From Pegoplata infirma (lineage: Eukaryota; Arthropoda; Insecta; Diptera; Anthomyiidae): a stretch of 64,000 bases of DNA. The DNA lies in contig OY992536.1 in the NCBI GenBank assembly GCA_963921195.1, positions 95,895,007-95,959,006 of the forward strand. Reading direction: 5' to 3'. Position numbers and translations under genes: made by a program. Numbering within the stretch: the first letter of the stretch is position 1; every line of letters begins with the position of its first letter. Of this stretch, positions 10,898 to 22,417 are shown in pieces. The notes under the pieces are model-generated. The model made no database searches. It worked only from the letters and a program-made list of their open reading frames with translations, and was not told the DNA's origin.

Positions 10898-13044
10898 ATA
10901 TGGGGGTTTTCGTGTCAACTGACACAACTTTTGAAACCGATGTCATCCGATCGGGATGAAATTTGCACCAAGGTTAGTCCTATTGGATAGTAGTTCAGAC
11001 ACAATTTTTCAGCGAGATCGGTCAAGGACTCTCTGAGTTAGAGGGGGTCGAAATTTGACATTTTGGCCAAAGAGGTGTTTATTCTCATCCATGTAACTTC
11101 TTACCTATTGTTTTTAGCAAAATGTGTCCCAAAGAGTTTAGATAGCTATTTCTTCAGTCTTTCGAAAAAAAATTATAAAAAAAATAAAAAAAAAATTTTT
11201 GATTTTTTTTCTTAAAAATCTAAAATATTTTTGACTTTTTCCTCAAATTGGGCCCTTTTTTTTTTTTTTTTTTTTGATTCAAAAGAAAGCTTAGGTCTTT
11301 TCCTTTAAGAGCTATGGGGTCGCTTAGTGGGATGCGAGTGGGATATCTATGAAAAAATTATTTTTTTAACTTTGGAACACAAAAAACGGTTCTTCAATTT
11401 GCACTATTAGGCGTGGGATAGCGAACCAGTTTTCGATTTCGATCCGCGATACCCTCTAATTTTTATAGGTTCGAAAAAGAAAGCACGAGCCAAAAAATAA
11501 GGGCGGTGGGGTGGGGCCATATGGCCCCTCATCGGGGTCAAAGTTGGGCGTAAAGAGGTAAAATCCTCAAAAAGCCCCAAAACTGCCCTAGAAACGCCCC
11601 TGGAGGGGTGCAATGTGAGACGAACCTCCAATAATTTTCTGCCCCCAACATTTTTCTTGAACATACCTTACCCCTATTTCCACTTCCTATGGGGGCTCCC
11701 ATACAAAACATTTTTAAAAAATTTGATCCTACCATTCTAACTTACCCTAAAGTGCCCCAAGTGGAGCCAAATGTATGACCGACCCCCATTATTTTATTAA
11801 TTCCAACATTTTTTGCGAACACACCTACAATGTATCTTTAACCCTTAAGGTGGTCCCCATACATTTCTTTTATTTTTTATAAATTTGTTTTATTTAACCA
11901 GCTCCTACCGCCCCTACCGTGCCTCCTAGAGAGGCAAAAATTATCACCAACCCCCATTATTTTTTAGTTACCAACATTTTGTCCGAACATAATAACACCC
12001 TATCTCCACTCCTTAAGGGGCTCCCATACGTTATAAAAACATGTATTTTTAAAAACTAATAAAAAAATAAAAAAAATGTATGGGGACCCCCTTAAGAGTT
12101 GAAAATAAAGGGTAGGTATATTCTGAGAAAATGTTGGAGATGAAAAAATATTGGGGGTCGGTCATATATTTTACTTCTCTAGGGGCACCCTATGGACAGT
12201 TAGAGCGGTATGGCAAATTTTATAAAAATGTCATTTTGTATGGGAGCCCCCTTAGGAAGTGGAAATAGAGGTTAGGTACATTCGAGAAAAATGTTCGGGG
12301 CAGAAAATTAATAGAGGTCGGTCTCACATTGCACCCCTCCGTGGGCAGTTCTAGGGCAGTTGTGGGGCTTTTTGAGGATTGTAACCTCATTACGCCCAAT
12401 TTTGACCCCGATGAGGAGCCATATGGCCCCACCCCACCGCCCTTATTTTTTGGCTCGTGCTTTCTTTTTTGAACCTATAAAAATTAGAGGGTGTCGCGGA
12501 TCGAAATCGAAAACTGGTTAGCTATCCCACGCCTAATAGTGCAAATTGAAGAACCGTTTTTTGTGTTCCAAAGTTAAAAAAATAATTTTTTCATAGATAT
12601 CCCACTCGCATCCCACTAAGCGACCCCATAGCTCTTAAAGGAAAAGACCTAAGCTTTCTTTTGAATCAAAAAAAAAAAAAAAAAAAAGGGCCCAATTTGA
12701 GGAAAAAGTCAAAAAAGTTTTAGATTTTTAAGAAAAAAAATCAAAAAAATTTTTTTTATTTTTTTAATAATTTTTTTTCGAAAGACTGAAGAAATAGCTA
12801 TCTAAACTCTTTGGGACACATTTTGCTAAAAACAATAGGTAAGAAGTTACATGGATCAGAATAAGCACCTCTTTGGCCAAAATGTCAAATTTCGACCCCC
12901 TCTAACGCAGAGAGTCCTTGACCGATCTCGCTGAAAAATTGTGTCTGAACTACTATCCAATAGGACTAACCTTGGTGCAAATTTCATCCCGATCGGAAGA
13001 CATCGGTTTTAAAAGTTGTGTCAGTTGACACGAAAACCCCCATA
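10898..13044. mobile_element. 2.1-kb foldback element
   Basis: The left end ATATGGGGGTTTTCGTGTC and the right end are exact reverse complements, and the two arms (about 1 kb each, centre near 11,970) stay complementary almost throughout. The arms contain GACCGATCTCGCTGAAAAAT, a long T or A run, TAGCGAACCAGTTTTC-type sequence and repeated modules of form GACCGACCCCCATTA with (A)GGGGCTCCCATAC. No transposase is present. The plan (very long, internally repetitious inverted repeats) is that of foldback or long-TIR non-autonomous elements. Confidence 0.85.
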
Positions 13045-13889
13045 TTTATTTTTTTTAATTTCAATATATGGAAGAAAAATTACACCCAGTTTTATTTTTG
13101 TTTTTTGCTGCAGCTAATGACTTTTTTGTTAATGATTTTTTTTTTTATTTTATTTTTTTTTTTAGTTTTAATAAAAATCGGAAAATATTTTTTTTCTTAA
13201 AGTTTTTTTTTTAACATTTTCATAAGTTATTTTTATTTTCGTTAAAGGCCAATAAAACCTGCTTTATTTTTAAAAGTTACATACATACATATTTTTATTT
13301 TTATAAAATAATTTTTTATTTTTTTTACCAAAATGTCAAAATTCATTGTAAATTAATTTCGGGAATTTTAATTAATACTTTGGGCTAAAAAGCATAACAG
13401 CATAAATCGAGCCATGTTGTTTTTTATATTTTTTTTTATGCACTTACGGAATCTTCTTATCCGTTTAAGTCTTGTATCGAAATTTCCGAATAAGAAGATT
13501 TCGAGATATGATCCGTAAAACAGCAAAGCTCATTATTTTTAATATTTTATGTAGAAAATTTTAGCAAAATATTATTTGCTAATCATTGCGTTCCTGCTTG
13601 AATAAGTTATTTTGTTAAGAAATCATGTCCTATTATTTTAAGAGACTATTGCCAATAGACTGACATTTTTTTGTATTTCAAAAAGGTGTTTCTTCCGATT
13701 TTGCACGTCTTGGCAATTTTTATTCTCCTATCCGAGTAAAAATTTTCTGATATAATCATATATAATTTGCTACAATCTTATATGAGTTAATATGCTTCCG
13801 TATAAATTTATATAAAATTATATCTATCATTTTGATACGCCCTAGTAAAAAAGTTTTGATACAATCATATATTTTTTAATATAATTATA
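13045..13889. other. AT-rich spacer with MITE fragments
   Basis: No gene is seen. CCGAGTAAAAATTTTCTGATA at 13734 and CCTAGTAAAAAAGTTTTGAT at 13850 look like decayed ends of the CCCGAGTAAAAAAG MITE family described at 16350. A short inverted pair (GAATCTTCTTATCCG near 13449 and AATAAGAAGATTTCG near 13489) forms a hairpin. Confidence 0.4.
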
Positions 13890-14576
13890 CACTCTAAAAA
13901 ATGCTTGTAAAATTACTACTATCAAGTGGGAAAATTTCTATGTAAAATAACACACAACGAGTAAAATTGAGCACGAAGTGTTTAAAATTTTAGTTTGCAC
14001 ACAAATATTTGAATATTACGCACATTATATAGTATTTTTTGTGTTGACATACAAATTTGTAAAAAAATAAACACATAAATTTTAAAATTACACATTATGT
14101 GTGTATCGTAAGCATAAAGTGTTTAAATTTAAAATATTGAGCATTCAATGCGTAATATGAAAATAAAAATTTAAATTGTCAAAATAAAATAAAAACGAAA
14201 ATAAAAGCACAAAAAATTTCTCTATTTGAAATAACATATCGCAAAAAATACAATAAAAACGCGAAAAATAATAAAAAGTAAAGAGAATAATAACAAGTAA
14301 CATTTTTCTGCAGCATATGCATAAAAAAATTAGAAGAAACTTAAATAAGAAGCGCTAACATTCATCCTAAATCTTAGAAATTTGTAAAATCTACATCTTA
14401 AATTTTTGGCCAATTTTAACCCAGAAAGGTAAGTACATCAAGAAAATAGTGAAAAGTTTTATTGAAAAAAGGATTTAAAATGTTTTTTTAGAAAACTATC
14501 TCCATGTAAGATTCTGATAATATTTATTTAAAATATTTCTTAATTTCATAGAGATTTTTTCTAAAATACAAATTAC

Positions 14577-16347
14577 TCAGATTCTCAAAAATTAGCTGTG
14601 GACAACAACACAGTTTCCGATTCTAAGGAATTAAAAAAAAATGTTTCTGATGCTGAGAATTTTCCAATGCAATACGTATTCCAGATTCATCTATTGAAAA
14701 AATTAATCATGTTAAAAGAATTTTTTCTATAGCAAAAATCCCGCAGATTCTGAGAATTTTTCTGGAGAAAAAATGTCTCCGATTCTGAAAAATTTTCTAT
14801 AGGAAAAATATCTCAGATTCTGAGAATTTTTCTATAGAAAAAATGTCTTAGATTCTGAGAATATTTCTATAGATAAAATGCTTCAGATTGTAAGAATTAT
14901 TCTATAACAAAATGTCTCAGATTCTGAGAATTTTCTATAGAAAAAATGTCTCAGATTCTGTGAATTTTTCTACAACACAAATGTCTCGAATTCTGAGAAT
15001 ATTTCTATAGAAAAAATTATTCCGATTCTGACAAATTTTTCTTTAAAAAATGTCTCAGATTCTGAGAATTTTTCTATAGAAAAAATGTCTCAGTTTCTGA
15101 GAATGTTTCTATAGAAAAATTATCTCAGATTCTGAAAATTTTCTAAAGAAAAAATGCCTCAGATTCTGAGAATTTTTCTTTAGAAAAAATGTAGAAATTC
15201 TGAGAATTTTCTATAGAAAAAATGTTTTAGATTCTGCGAATTTTTCTATAGAAAAAAGTCTCAGATTCTCCGAATTTTTCTATAGAAAAAAATGTCTCAG
15301 ATTCTGCCAATTTTTCTAGAAAAAAAGTCTCAGATTCTAAGAATTTTTTTTTATAGAAAAATGTTTCAGCTTCTGTGAATTTTTCTTTAGACAAAAAATA
15401 TCTCCGATTCTGAAAATTTTTCGAAGGAAAAAATGCCTCAGATTCCGAGAATTTTTCTATAGAAAAAATTTCTTAGATTCTGAGAAATTTTCTAAGAAAA
15501 AATGTCTCAGATTCTGAGAAATTTTCTATAGAAAAAATGTCTCAGATTGTGAGAATTTTTCTATAGAAAAAATGTCTCAGATTCTGAATGTCTCAGATTC
15601 TGATAATTTTTCTATAGAAAAAATATCTCAGATTCTGAGAATTTTTCCATTAAAAAAAATCTCAGATTCTGAGAATATTTCTATAGAAAAAATGTCTCAG
15701 ATTCTGAGAATTTTTCTATAAAAAAGAATGTCTCAGACTCTAAGAACTTTTTTATAGCTTTTGAGAATTTTTCTATAGAAAAAAATGTTTCTATAGACAA
15801 AAAAATATCTCCGAAATTTTTCTTAAGAAAAAATGCCTCAGATTCTGACAATTTTTCTATAGAAAAAAATTTATCAGATTCTGAGAAATTTTTCTATAGG
15901 AAAAATATCTCAGATTCTGAAAATTTTTCTAAAGAAAACAGGCCTCAGATTCTGAGAATTTTTCTATAGAAAACAATGTCTCAGATTTTGAGAAATTTTT
16001 CTATAGAAAAAATGTCTCAGATTCTAAGAATTTTTCTATAGAAAAAATGTCTCAGATTCTGAGAATTTTCTATAGAAAAAATGTTCAAATTCTGAGAATT
16101 TTGCTATAGAAAAAATGTCCAAATTCGGAGAAGTTTTCTATAGAAAAAAGTCTCAGATTCTGCGAATTTTTCTATATTAAAAATGTCTCAGATTCTGAGA
16201 AATTTTCTACAGAAAAAATGTTTCAGACTCTGAGAATATTTCAATAGAAAAAAATGCTCAGATTCTGACAATTTTTTTATAGAAAAAATGTTTCAGATTC
16301 TGAAAATTTTTCTGCAGAAAAAATGTCTCAGATTCTGAAAATTTCTC
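14577..16347. repeat. diverged 35-bp satellite, left part
   Basis: About 45-50 imperfect copies of a unit close to TCTCAGATTCTGAGAATTTT + TCTATAGAAAAAATG. It keeps the same TCTCAGATTCTGAGA palindrome as the array at 1411 and replaces TTTTTCTTATAGAAAAA with TTTTTCTATAGAAAAAA. Many substitutions and indels show it is older. It is interrupted at 16348 by a MITE and resumes at 18438. Confidence 0.92.
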
Positions 16348-16628
16348 TACCCGAGTAAAAAAGTTCCTATATAATTGTATATAATTTTATAAACATCATA
16401 TATGATTAAATAGAATTATATAGAATTTGATGCGAAAAATGACTCGATAAAACCATATAAAATTTTATCAATGTTACTTGTGTTTTGATAAATTTTTTAT
16501 ATAATTTTATGCGAAATTTGGACCCCTATTTTTATATAACAAAAGCAAATTTATATAATCAGATATAATTATATACAACTATATCAAATTATATAAAACA
16601 ATATATAATTTTATAAAGTTATATAAAA

Positions 16629-17476
16629 CAAGTAAGAAAATTATAGTCGGTCAAGACCGACCATATAATACCCTACACCAGAGTTTCCCGGACCATGGGT
16701 CCCAAGTTCAAACATGGACTGATTAGATCTATATTTTGTCAAATCTTTAATAAGTGTAAAAAGCAATCACTAATCAAATTTGAGTGGAATAGGCTTCTTT
16801 TTGTTGACAATAAATCGCTTCAACTGAATATCGGGCGAAATTTCCACATGGGACCTAAGTCCAAAATGGTCCGATGATAATTAGATTTGATAAGGTTATT
16901 AAAGTACGCGTTTAATATACACAAACAGAATTTTAATTCAATATTTTCTATTTTCATGAAAATTGAGAGATTTATGTGAAAATCGGGAAGGTGGTTTGTA
17001 TGGGGGCTACTAGAAGAACTGGTTCGATTTCTTTAAAATTCGGAATGGTGATTTGTGTGTATAAAACATTAATTCCTGCCAAATTTTGAAAAGATGCCTT
17101 TAAAAATGCGACTATTAGAGTCATTTGAGCCAAAACTAAAGAGGACCTTTGTATGGGGGCTAGGTCTAAATATGGACCGATTTTTTCCAATTTCAATAGG
17201 CTTCGTCCTTGGGCCAAAAGAGGCTTAAGTTTTAAATTTCAAGTCAATTGATCGAGAATTGCGACCTGTATCGTGTTTACACCGTTTACATGGACAGACA
17301 GACGGACGGACGGACGGACGGACGGACGGACGGACGGACATCGCTAAATCGACTCAAAAAGTGATTCTAAGTCGATCGGTATACTTAAAAGTGGGTCTAG
17401 GACCAATATTTCGGGTAGTTACAAACATCAGCACAAACTCATTATACCCTGTACCACAGTGTGGTGTAGGGTATAA
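16629..17476. mobile_element. 0.85-kb repeat with GACCGACC end hairpin, copy 1
   Basis: Inserted in the core of the MITE between TATAAAA and TTATATCAAG; copy 2 of the MITE supplies the uninterrupted site. The left end has GGTCGGTC-type palindrome (GTCGGTCAAGACCGACC, 16650) then ATAATACCCTACACCA. The right end has TGGTGTAGGGTATAAT, so there are short inner inverted repeats. Inside are (CGGA)n and the segment TAAATCGACTCAAAAAGTGA. A second copy in opposite orientation lies at 52157-52923. No clear target duplication and no coding capacity. Type unknown. Confidence 0.8.
17288..17338. repeat. (CGGA)n microsatellite
   Basis: About ten CGGA units with few changes inside the 0.85-kb repeat. The copy at 52157 has only a short remnant here, so length differs between copies. 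Confidence 0.9.
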
Positions 17477-17628
17477 TTATATCAAGTTTTATATAAATCA
17501 TAAAATTTTGTTTTAATTATATATAATTATATATAATTTTATGTAACTTTATATAGTTTTATGCAGTTATATACAATTTTATATATTTTTATATAATTAT
17601 ATCTAATTATATAATTTTGCTATTATTA

Positions 17629-18246
17629 CCCGAGTAAAAAAGTTCCTATATAATTGTATATAATTTTATAAACATCATATATGATTAAATAGAATTATAT
17701 AGAATTTGATGCGAAAAATGAGTCGATAAAACTATATAAAATTTGATCAATGTTTCATATATTTTGATAAATTTTTTATATAATTTTATGCGAAATTTGG
17801 ACCCCTATTTTTATATAATAATAGCAAAATTATATAATTAGATATAATTATATAAAAATATATAAAATTGTATAAAACTGTATAAAACTATATAAAGTTA
17901 CATAAAATTATATATAATTATATATAATTAAAACAAAATTTTATGATTTATATAAAACTTGATATAATTTTACATAACTTTATAAAATTATATATTGTTT
18001 TATATAATTTGATATAGTTGTATATAATTATATCTGATTATTTAAATTTGCTTTTGTCATATACAAATAGGGGTCCAAATTTCGCATAAAATTATATAAA
18101 AAATTTATCAAAACACAAGTAACATTGATAAAATTTTATATGGTTTTATCGACTCATTTTTCGCATCAAATTCTATATAATTCTATTTAATCATATATGA
18201 TGTTTATAAAATTATATACAATTACATAGGAACTTTTTTACTCGGG
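17629..18246. mobile_element. CCCGAGTAAAAAAGTT MITE, copy 2, inserted in copy 1
   Basis: A complete 618-bp element with CCCGAGTAAAAAAGTTCC at the left and its complement at the right, flanked by TA (17627-17628, 18247-18248). It lies inside copy 1 and in inverted orientation: its left repeat matches copy 1's right repeat (both with ATCAATGTTTCATATA) and its right repeat matches copy 1's left (ATCAATGTTACTTGTG). This order shows that the element jumped into a near-identical copy of itself. Confidence 0.88.
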
Positions 18247-18437
18247 TATATAAAAATAGGGGTCCAAATTTCGCATAAAATTATATAAAAAATTTATCAA
18301 AATATATGAAACATTGATCAAATTTTATATAGTTTTATCGACTCATTTTTCGCATCAAATTCTATATAATTCTATTTAATCATATATGATGTTTATAAAA
18401 TTATATACAATTATATAGGAACTTTTTTACTCGGATA

Positions 18438-18700
18438 TAGAAAAAATGTCTCGGATTCTGAGAATTAAAAAAAAAAAAAATATGTATTAAATTTTGGAAC
18501 TTTTCTCTATAAAAAATTGTCTCAGATTTTCAGTATTTTTATATAGAAAAAATATCTCAGATTCTAAGATATTTTCTACAGAAAAAATGACACCGATTCA
18601 GAGAATTATTCTATAAAAAAAATCTGACAGTCTGAGAAATTTTTGTATAATAAAATTTTAAATATCTGAAAAATTTTTCTATAAAAAAAAATCTTTTTAA
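18438..18700. repeat. diverged 35-bp satellite, right part
   Basis: Continuation of the array interrupted at 16348, about seven decayed units. Confidence 0.8.
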
Positions 18701-19270
18701 TATTTTCAGAGACAGAGGACTCCCTTTTAGAGAAAAGCAAATAACAAGTAATTGTGGAAAAGAGGACATTTAAAATCATGGACTAAGAAGTTTTATTAAG
18801 ATTTCAAATTCTTTCCTCAAAAAGTAAAAAATTTATGAATTTTTAAAAATAAATCCATGTCATATTAAAGATAGTGTGTTTAATAATATTGTAACTGTTA
18901 AATTATTATTTTTGCAATTTATATTTCCCTATAGTGAAAATAAAAACTATGAAAATAATAAAATGTAGTTTTTGAATTAATTTTGTATAGGAATAAGAAA
19001 CATGCAATTTTGAACATTTTATATGCATTTTTACACACATACGAACGAGTTTTAGGCACAAATATTTTAAAATTACACACTTTGTGTGTACTTCTATAGA
19101 AATCAGTAAGCAGTTAGCATGAAGGTGTAAACACAAAATGTTTAATATTTTACACACTTTGTTTGCAAATGTTGAAATTTAAACACACAGAGTATTTTTA
19201 CCCACTTTATTGTAGGAGAACAGTTACCTACAATAAAGTGGGTAAATTTCAACAAAAATTTATAAGAGTG
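18701..19270. other. right subterminal region of the 13.9-19.3 kb block
   Basis: AT-rich, with TTACACACTTTGTGTGTAC (about 19073) similar to the left subterminal region at about 14085, and the 17-bp hairpin at 19198-19244. No gene. Confidence 0.5.
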
Positions 19271-19272
19271 TA

Positions 19273-20138
19273 AGTTATAGCCAAAAAACCATATAAACAA
19301 TATGATGAAAATCGGCATTTGACTGCAAAGTTCGAAGGTCGATAAAAAAAATTTCGAACTAACATAAACAGACGCCGCGATACGGGTCCTCTAATTTAGC
19401 CTCTATTTTCACCCCTCACTCTCAGAATCGACCTAACTTTGTTATCGGATTTGGCTCAAATTTTATTTATATGAAAATTTTTCTCAAGCTCTATAAATAT
19501 TTAATACAAAAAAATTTGGAAATTTTTTTAAAAAAAATGAGTCAAGGAAAAAAATATTTGAAAGCCCGCCCTTTTTTGCAAAATTCAAATAGCAATATCT
19601 TAAAAACCGTTTGACCGATTTTATTTTTTTTTTTTTGATATTAGTGTTCAGCGCATAATAGAAATAAATTGTATTGCAATACAATTCTTTTTCTTTTTTT
19701 TTAGTTTTTAAAAGTTTAAAACTTTGAACGCCACGGGGGGGAATGTCCTCAAATTTGTACCACATAAGTTTTTGGCCAAGGAGAGTAAAAATTTGCCCGG
19801 ATGTTCAAGATCTGAAAAAACGTTTTTTGCCTTACAAAATAATGCCAGTCTAATGGTGCGTAGTATTATTTATATCATATATGGGCAATTCGATGAGAAA
19901 TTTAAAATTTATTTATTGTTATTTGATAAAGCTTATTATACTATAAATAATGAACGATGATTATTTTTTTTTGGATCAATACTTTAAAAGATCTGGAGTT
20001 TTTTGTTTGGCAACGTTGACTTGTAGAATTTTTTTTTTTAATTTTTTTACTCGGAAACCATTAGTTGTACGAAAAAACTTTCTGTGAAAATATTGTTGAT
20101 AGTATTGTGAAGATTTAAAATTAAAAAAAAAAAATATA
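19273..20138 (+). repeat. GGGCGCCACGG repeat, partial copy, with AT-rich flanks
   Basis: 19440-19860 holds a partial copy (GTTATCGGATTTGGCTCAAA through GAACGCCACGGGGG to AATGCCAGTCTAATGG), with a deletion where other copies have TTAATTTAATCCGATTG. The rest is unassigned AT-rich DNA. Confidence 0.65.
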
Positions 20139-20393
20139 AAAAATTTCAACAAAAAATTTTGAAACAATGTGCTCGATTCTGGAATACGATTTCACCATTC
20201 ACTTAATTTTAAAAAATTTGTTATTCTTTCGAATTTTAAGATTTCAAATTTTTTTTCTTTAAACAAGAAAAAAATTTAAAAACCTTAAAATTCGAAAGAA
20301 TATAAAATTTTTAAAAATTAGGTGAATGGTAAAATCGTAGTCCAGAATCGAGCACATTGTTTCAAAATTTTTTGTTGAAATTTTTTTTTTTTT
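20139..20393. repeat. 255-bp hairpin (115-bp inverted repeat)
   Basis: The two arms carry CAATGTGCTCGATTCTGGA and its complement. They pair over about 115 bp with only a few mismatches around a short A/T loop (20250-20280). Probably a small foldback or MITE. Its ends fade into A/T runs, so no target site is visible. Confidence 0.85.
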
Positions 20394-22014
20394 TTAAATT
20401 ACTCAATTTTTTTTTAATTTAAACAAATGATTACTCAAATTATTTTCCTCCATATTTATTTCTGTGTATGATGTGTAATTATATGTAAAAAAATCAATAA
20501 ATAAATGAAAATTGACGGGATCCTTTGAACCAAAATTGACAATCTTAATATTTCAAAATCAAGTTCTAACCTAAAAATACAGTTAGTATTACTGGGTTTA
20601 ACCCACCTTCACTTCAGTAAACAATGGTCACACAATAAACAAAAAATTAAGAAAACCAAACTGGCGCAGTTTTTTTTACATAAAGTGTTTTAAGTAAGCA
20701 GGAATGTAATGATTACCAATAAATGTTTTGCTGAAACTTGTTGTTTTTTAAAAATTAAAATTAAAAATCTAAAGTTTTTATTCAGAGTTATGATGTTTTC
20801 CAAAAATATTAAAGAAGATTACTGGTCTCTACAACATTTTCAATTGAAGATTTCAAATTATTTTGAAAAAAAGAACATATAAAATTTTGATTTCCCATTT
20901 TAAAATGAGAAAACATTATTTGTTCATAAGACTTTTCTGCTGCTAATGAAACAATATCAATTGAAATTAAGAGTTTTTATTTGAAATTAAGAAAAAGAAA
21001 TTTAAAGAAAGATTTTTTTTGTTTATAAATGAGAAGAGGACAATTAAAATTGAGAAATAGAAATAAAAATAAAAATATTAATATTAATAGAGAATCTGTT
21101 AAAAAAATACAATTTTCTTAATTAATTAAAAAAAAAGTAAAAAAAAACAATGGTTTTTATCGCCGCCCAAGTAAAATTGGATTAGATCTGATCAGATCTG
21201 TACATGTCTGATAATTAATATTAATTAACACCAACCAGATCTGTCTGACCACAAATTTCTTCACAACTTTCGAGAAAATGATGATTTAATTCGGGATCTA
21301 AAATATCTAATCGGAAACAATTATATTTAGTTATATATAATGAGAGCAGTCCAAATATATGCATATTAGACCAGATCTAATAGATTTTTTCAATTATAAA
21401 TTTCTCAAATTTCAAATATATATTCTTAATTTCATTTAATTTTCTTTATAAAAAGAAAACATAGAATTTTTTTTTTCTTAAGAAAATTGAATTTTAGAAA
21501 ACATTAGTCTTTTTCTATTTTCAATTGAAAAATGGTGTAGAGATGTGCGTTTTTATATCGATATATGCGAAGAAAATTGTAGGAATCCGTTGCTGAAAAA
21601 CGTCATAAGTCGACATATATTTCACATAATCATACTTTTGCGATGTGGAATAACACCATCAACTTTTTTCCGTCCGATTTCTCCATTTTAATAATGTACA
21701 TAAACTAAAAAAACTTTCCTGAATTATTTTAGCAATATTGCTTGAGAATTTAAATTTACAAAAACTCCAAATTTTTTAGCTCTAGATTTTTATTAACATT
21801 TAAAATTTAAAAAAAGTTCTATCCTAAAAAGAAGAAAAAATCTATTATGCTGGTGTGTCTTTTTTTGACAAAGAATTATTTAAGATAATTTTAAGTTTTG
21901 TTTTTCTTACCAAATCTATAATGAATCAAAATTAGGGACCACTGTAACCAATATCACTGTGCAACATGAATTTGTAAGTGGAATAACACAAAAAAAAAAA
22001 AAAAAATAAACTAT
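20394..22014. other. AT-rich spacer
   Basis: No gene is seen. At 21175-21400 there is a cluster of AGATCTGATCAGATCT-type palindromes (ATTAGATCTGATCAGATCTG at 21181, AGATCTAATAGA at 21375), perhaps a decayed MITE. Confidence 0.4.
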
Positions 22015-22417
22015 ACCATTTCGAATTGTACTTCAGAAATTATCAATTGTATTTCAGAAGTTATCAATCGTATATCAGAATTAATCAATTGTATTTCAAA
22101 AATTATCAATTGCATTTCATAATTTATCAATTGTATTTCCGAAATTATCAATTGTATTGCAGAATTTATGAATTGTATTTCAGAAATTATCAATTGTATT
22201 TCAAAAATTTTTAATTTTTTTACAAAGGATAGTTTCTGAAATACAATTGATAATTTCTGAAATACAATTGATTATTTTCTGAAATACAATTGATAAATTC
22301 TGAAATACAATTGATTATTTCGGAAATACAATTGATAAATTCTAAAATACAATTGATTAATTCTTAAATACAATTGATAACTTCTGAAATACAATTGATA
22401 ATTTCTGAAATACAATT
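22015..22417. repeat. head-to-head 21-bp arrays forming one long hairpin
   Basis: About nine copies of a 21-bp unit TTATCAATTGTATTTCAGAAA (22025-22208) are followed, after a short spacer, by about nine copies of its reverse complement (22230-22417). The unit centres on the palindrome CAATTG. Because 21 is a multiple of 3, both strands show open frames with a seven-residue repeat, which are not genes. Confidence 0.9.

Larger units (their letters stand above)
16350..18435. mobile_element. CCCGAGTAAAAAAGTT MITE, copy 1, carrying two later insertions
   Basis: Inserted into the satellite: the host unit reads TTTCTCTATAGAAAA once the element and one TA are removed, so TA at 16348-16349 and 18436-18437 is the target duplication. 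The inverted repeats are about 200 bp, starting CCCGAGTAAAAAAGTTCC and ending GGACCCCTATTTTTATATAA inside. The core is palindromic TATAATTATAT. Copy 2 (17629-18246) and a 0.85-kb repeat (16629-17476) are inserted in it. Without them it is about 620 bp, the same as copy 2. Tc1/mariner-type non-autonomous element by its TA site. Confidence 0.88.
13890..19270. mobile_element. possible 5.4-kb TIR element carrying a satellite
   Basis: CACTCTAAAAAATG at 13890 and, at the other side, the complement of CACTCTTATAAAT ending at 19270 are both flanked by TA (13888-13889, 19271-19272). Subterminal stretches share AAAATTACACA(T/C)..TGTGTGTA on both sides. The ends match those of the 173-bp MITE at 6049. 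Between them lie the diverged 35-bp satellite and later insertions. A 17-bp perfect hairpin (ACCCACTTTATTGTAGG, about 19198-19244) stands near the right end. The short TIR makes the pairing of these two ends uncertain. Confidence 0.4.

Noticed and set aside
16695..16877. 60-codon frame also found at 52635-52856 in a second copy
   Set aside because: Conservation is explained by the shared 0.8-kb repeat. The frame is short, starts within repeat sequence and shows no domain.
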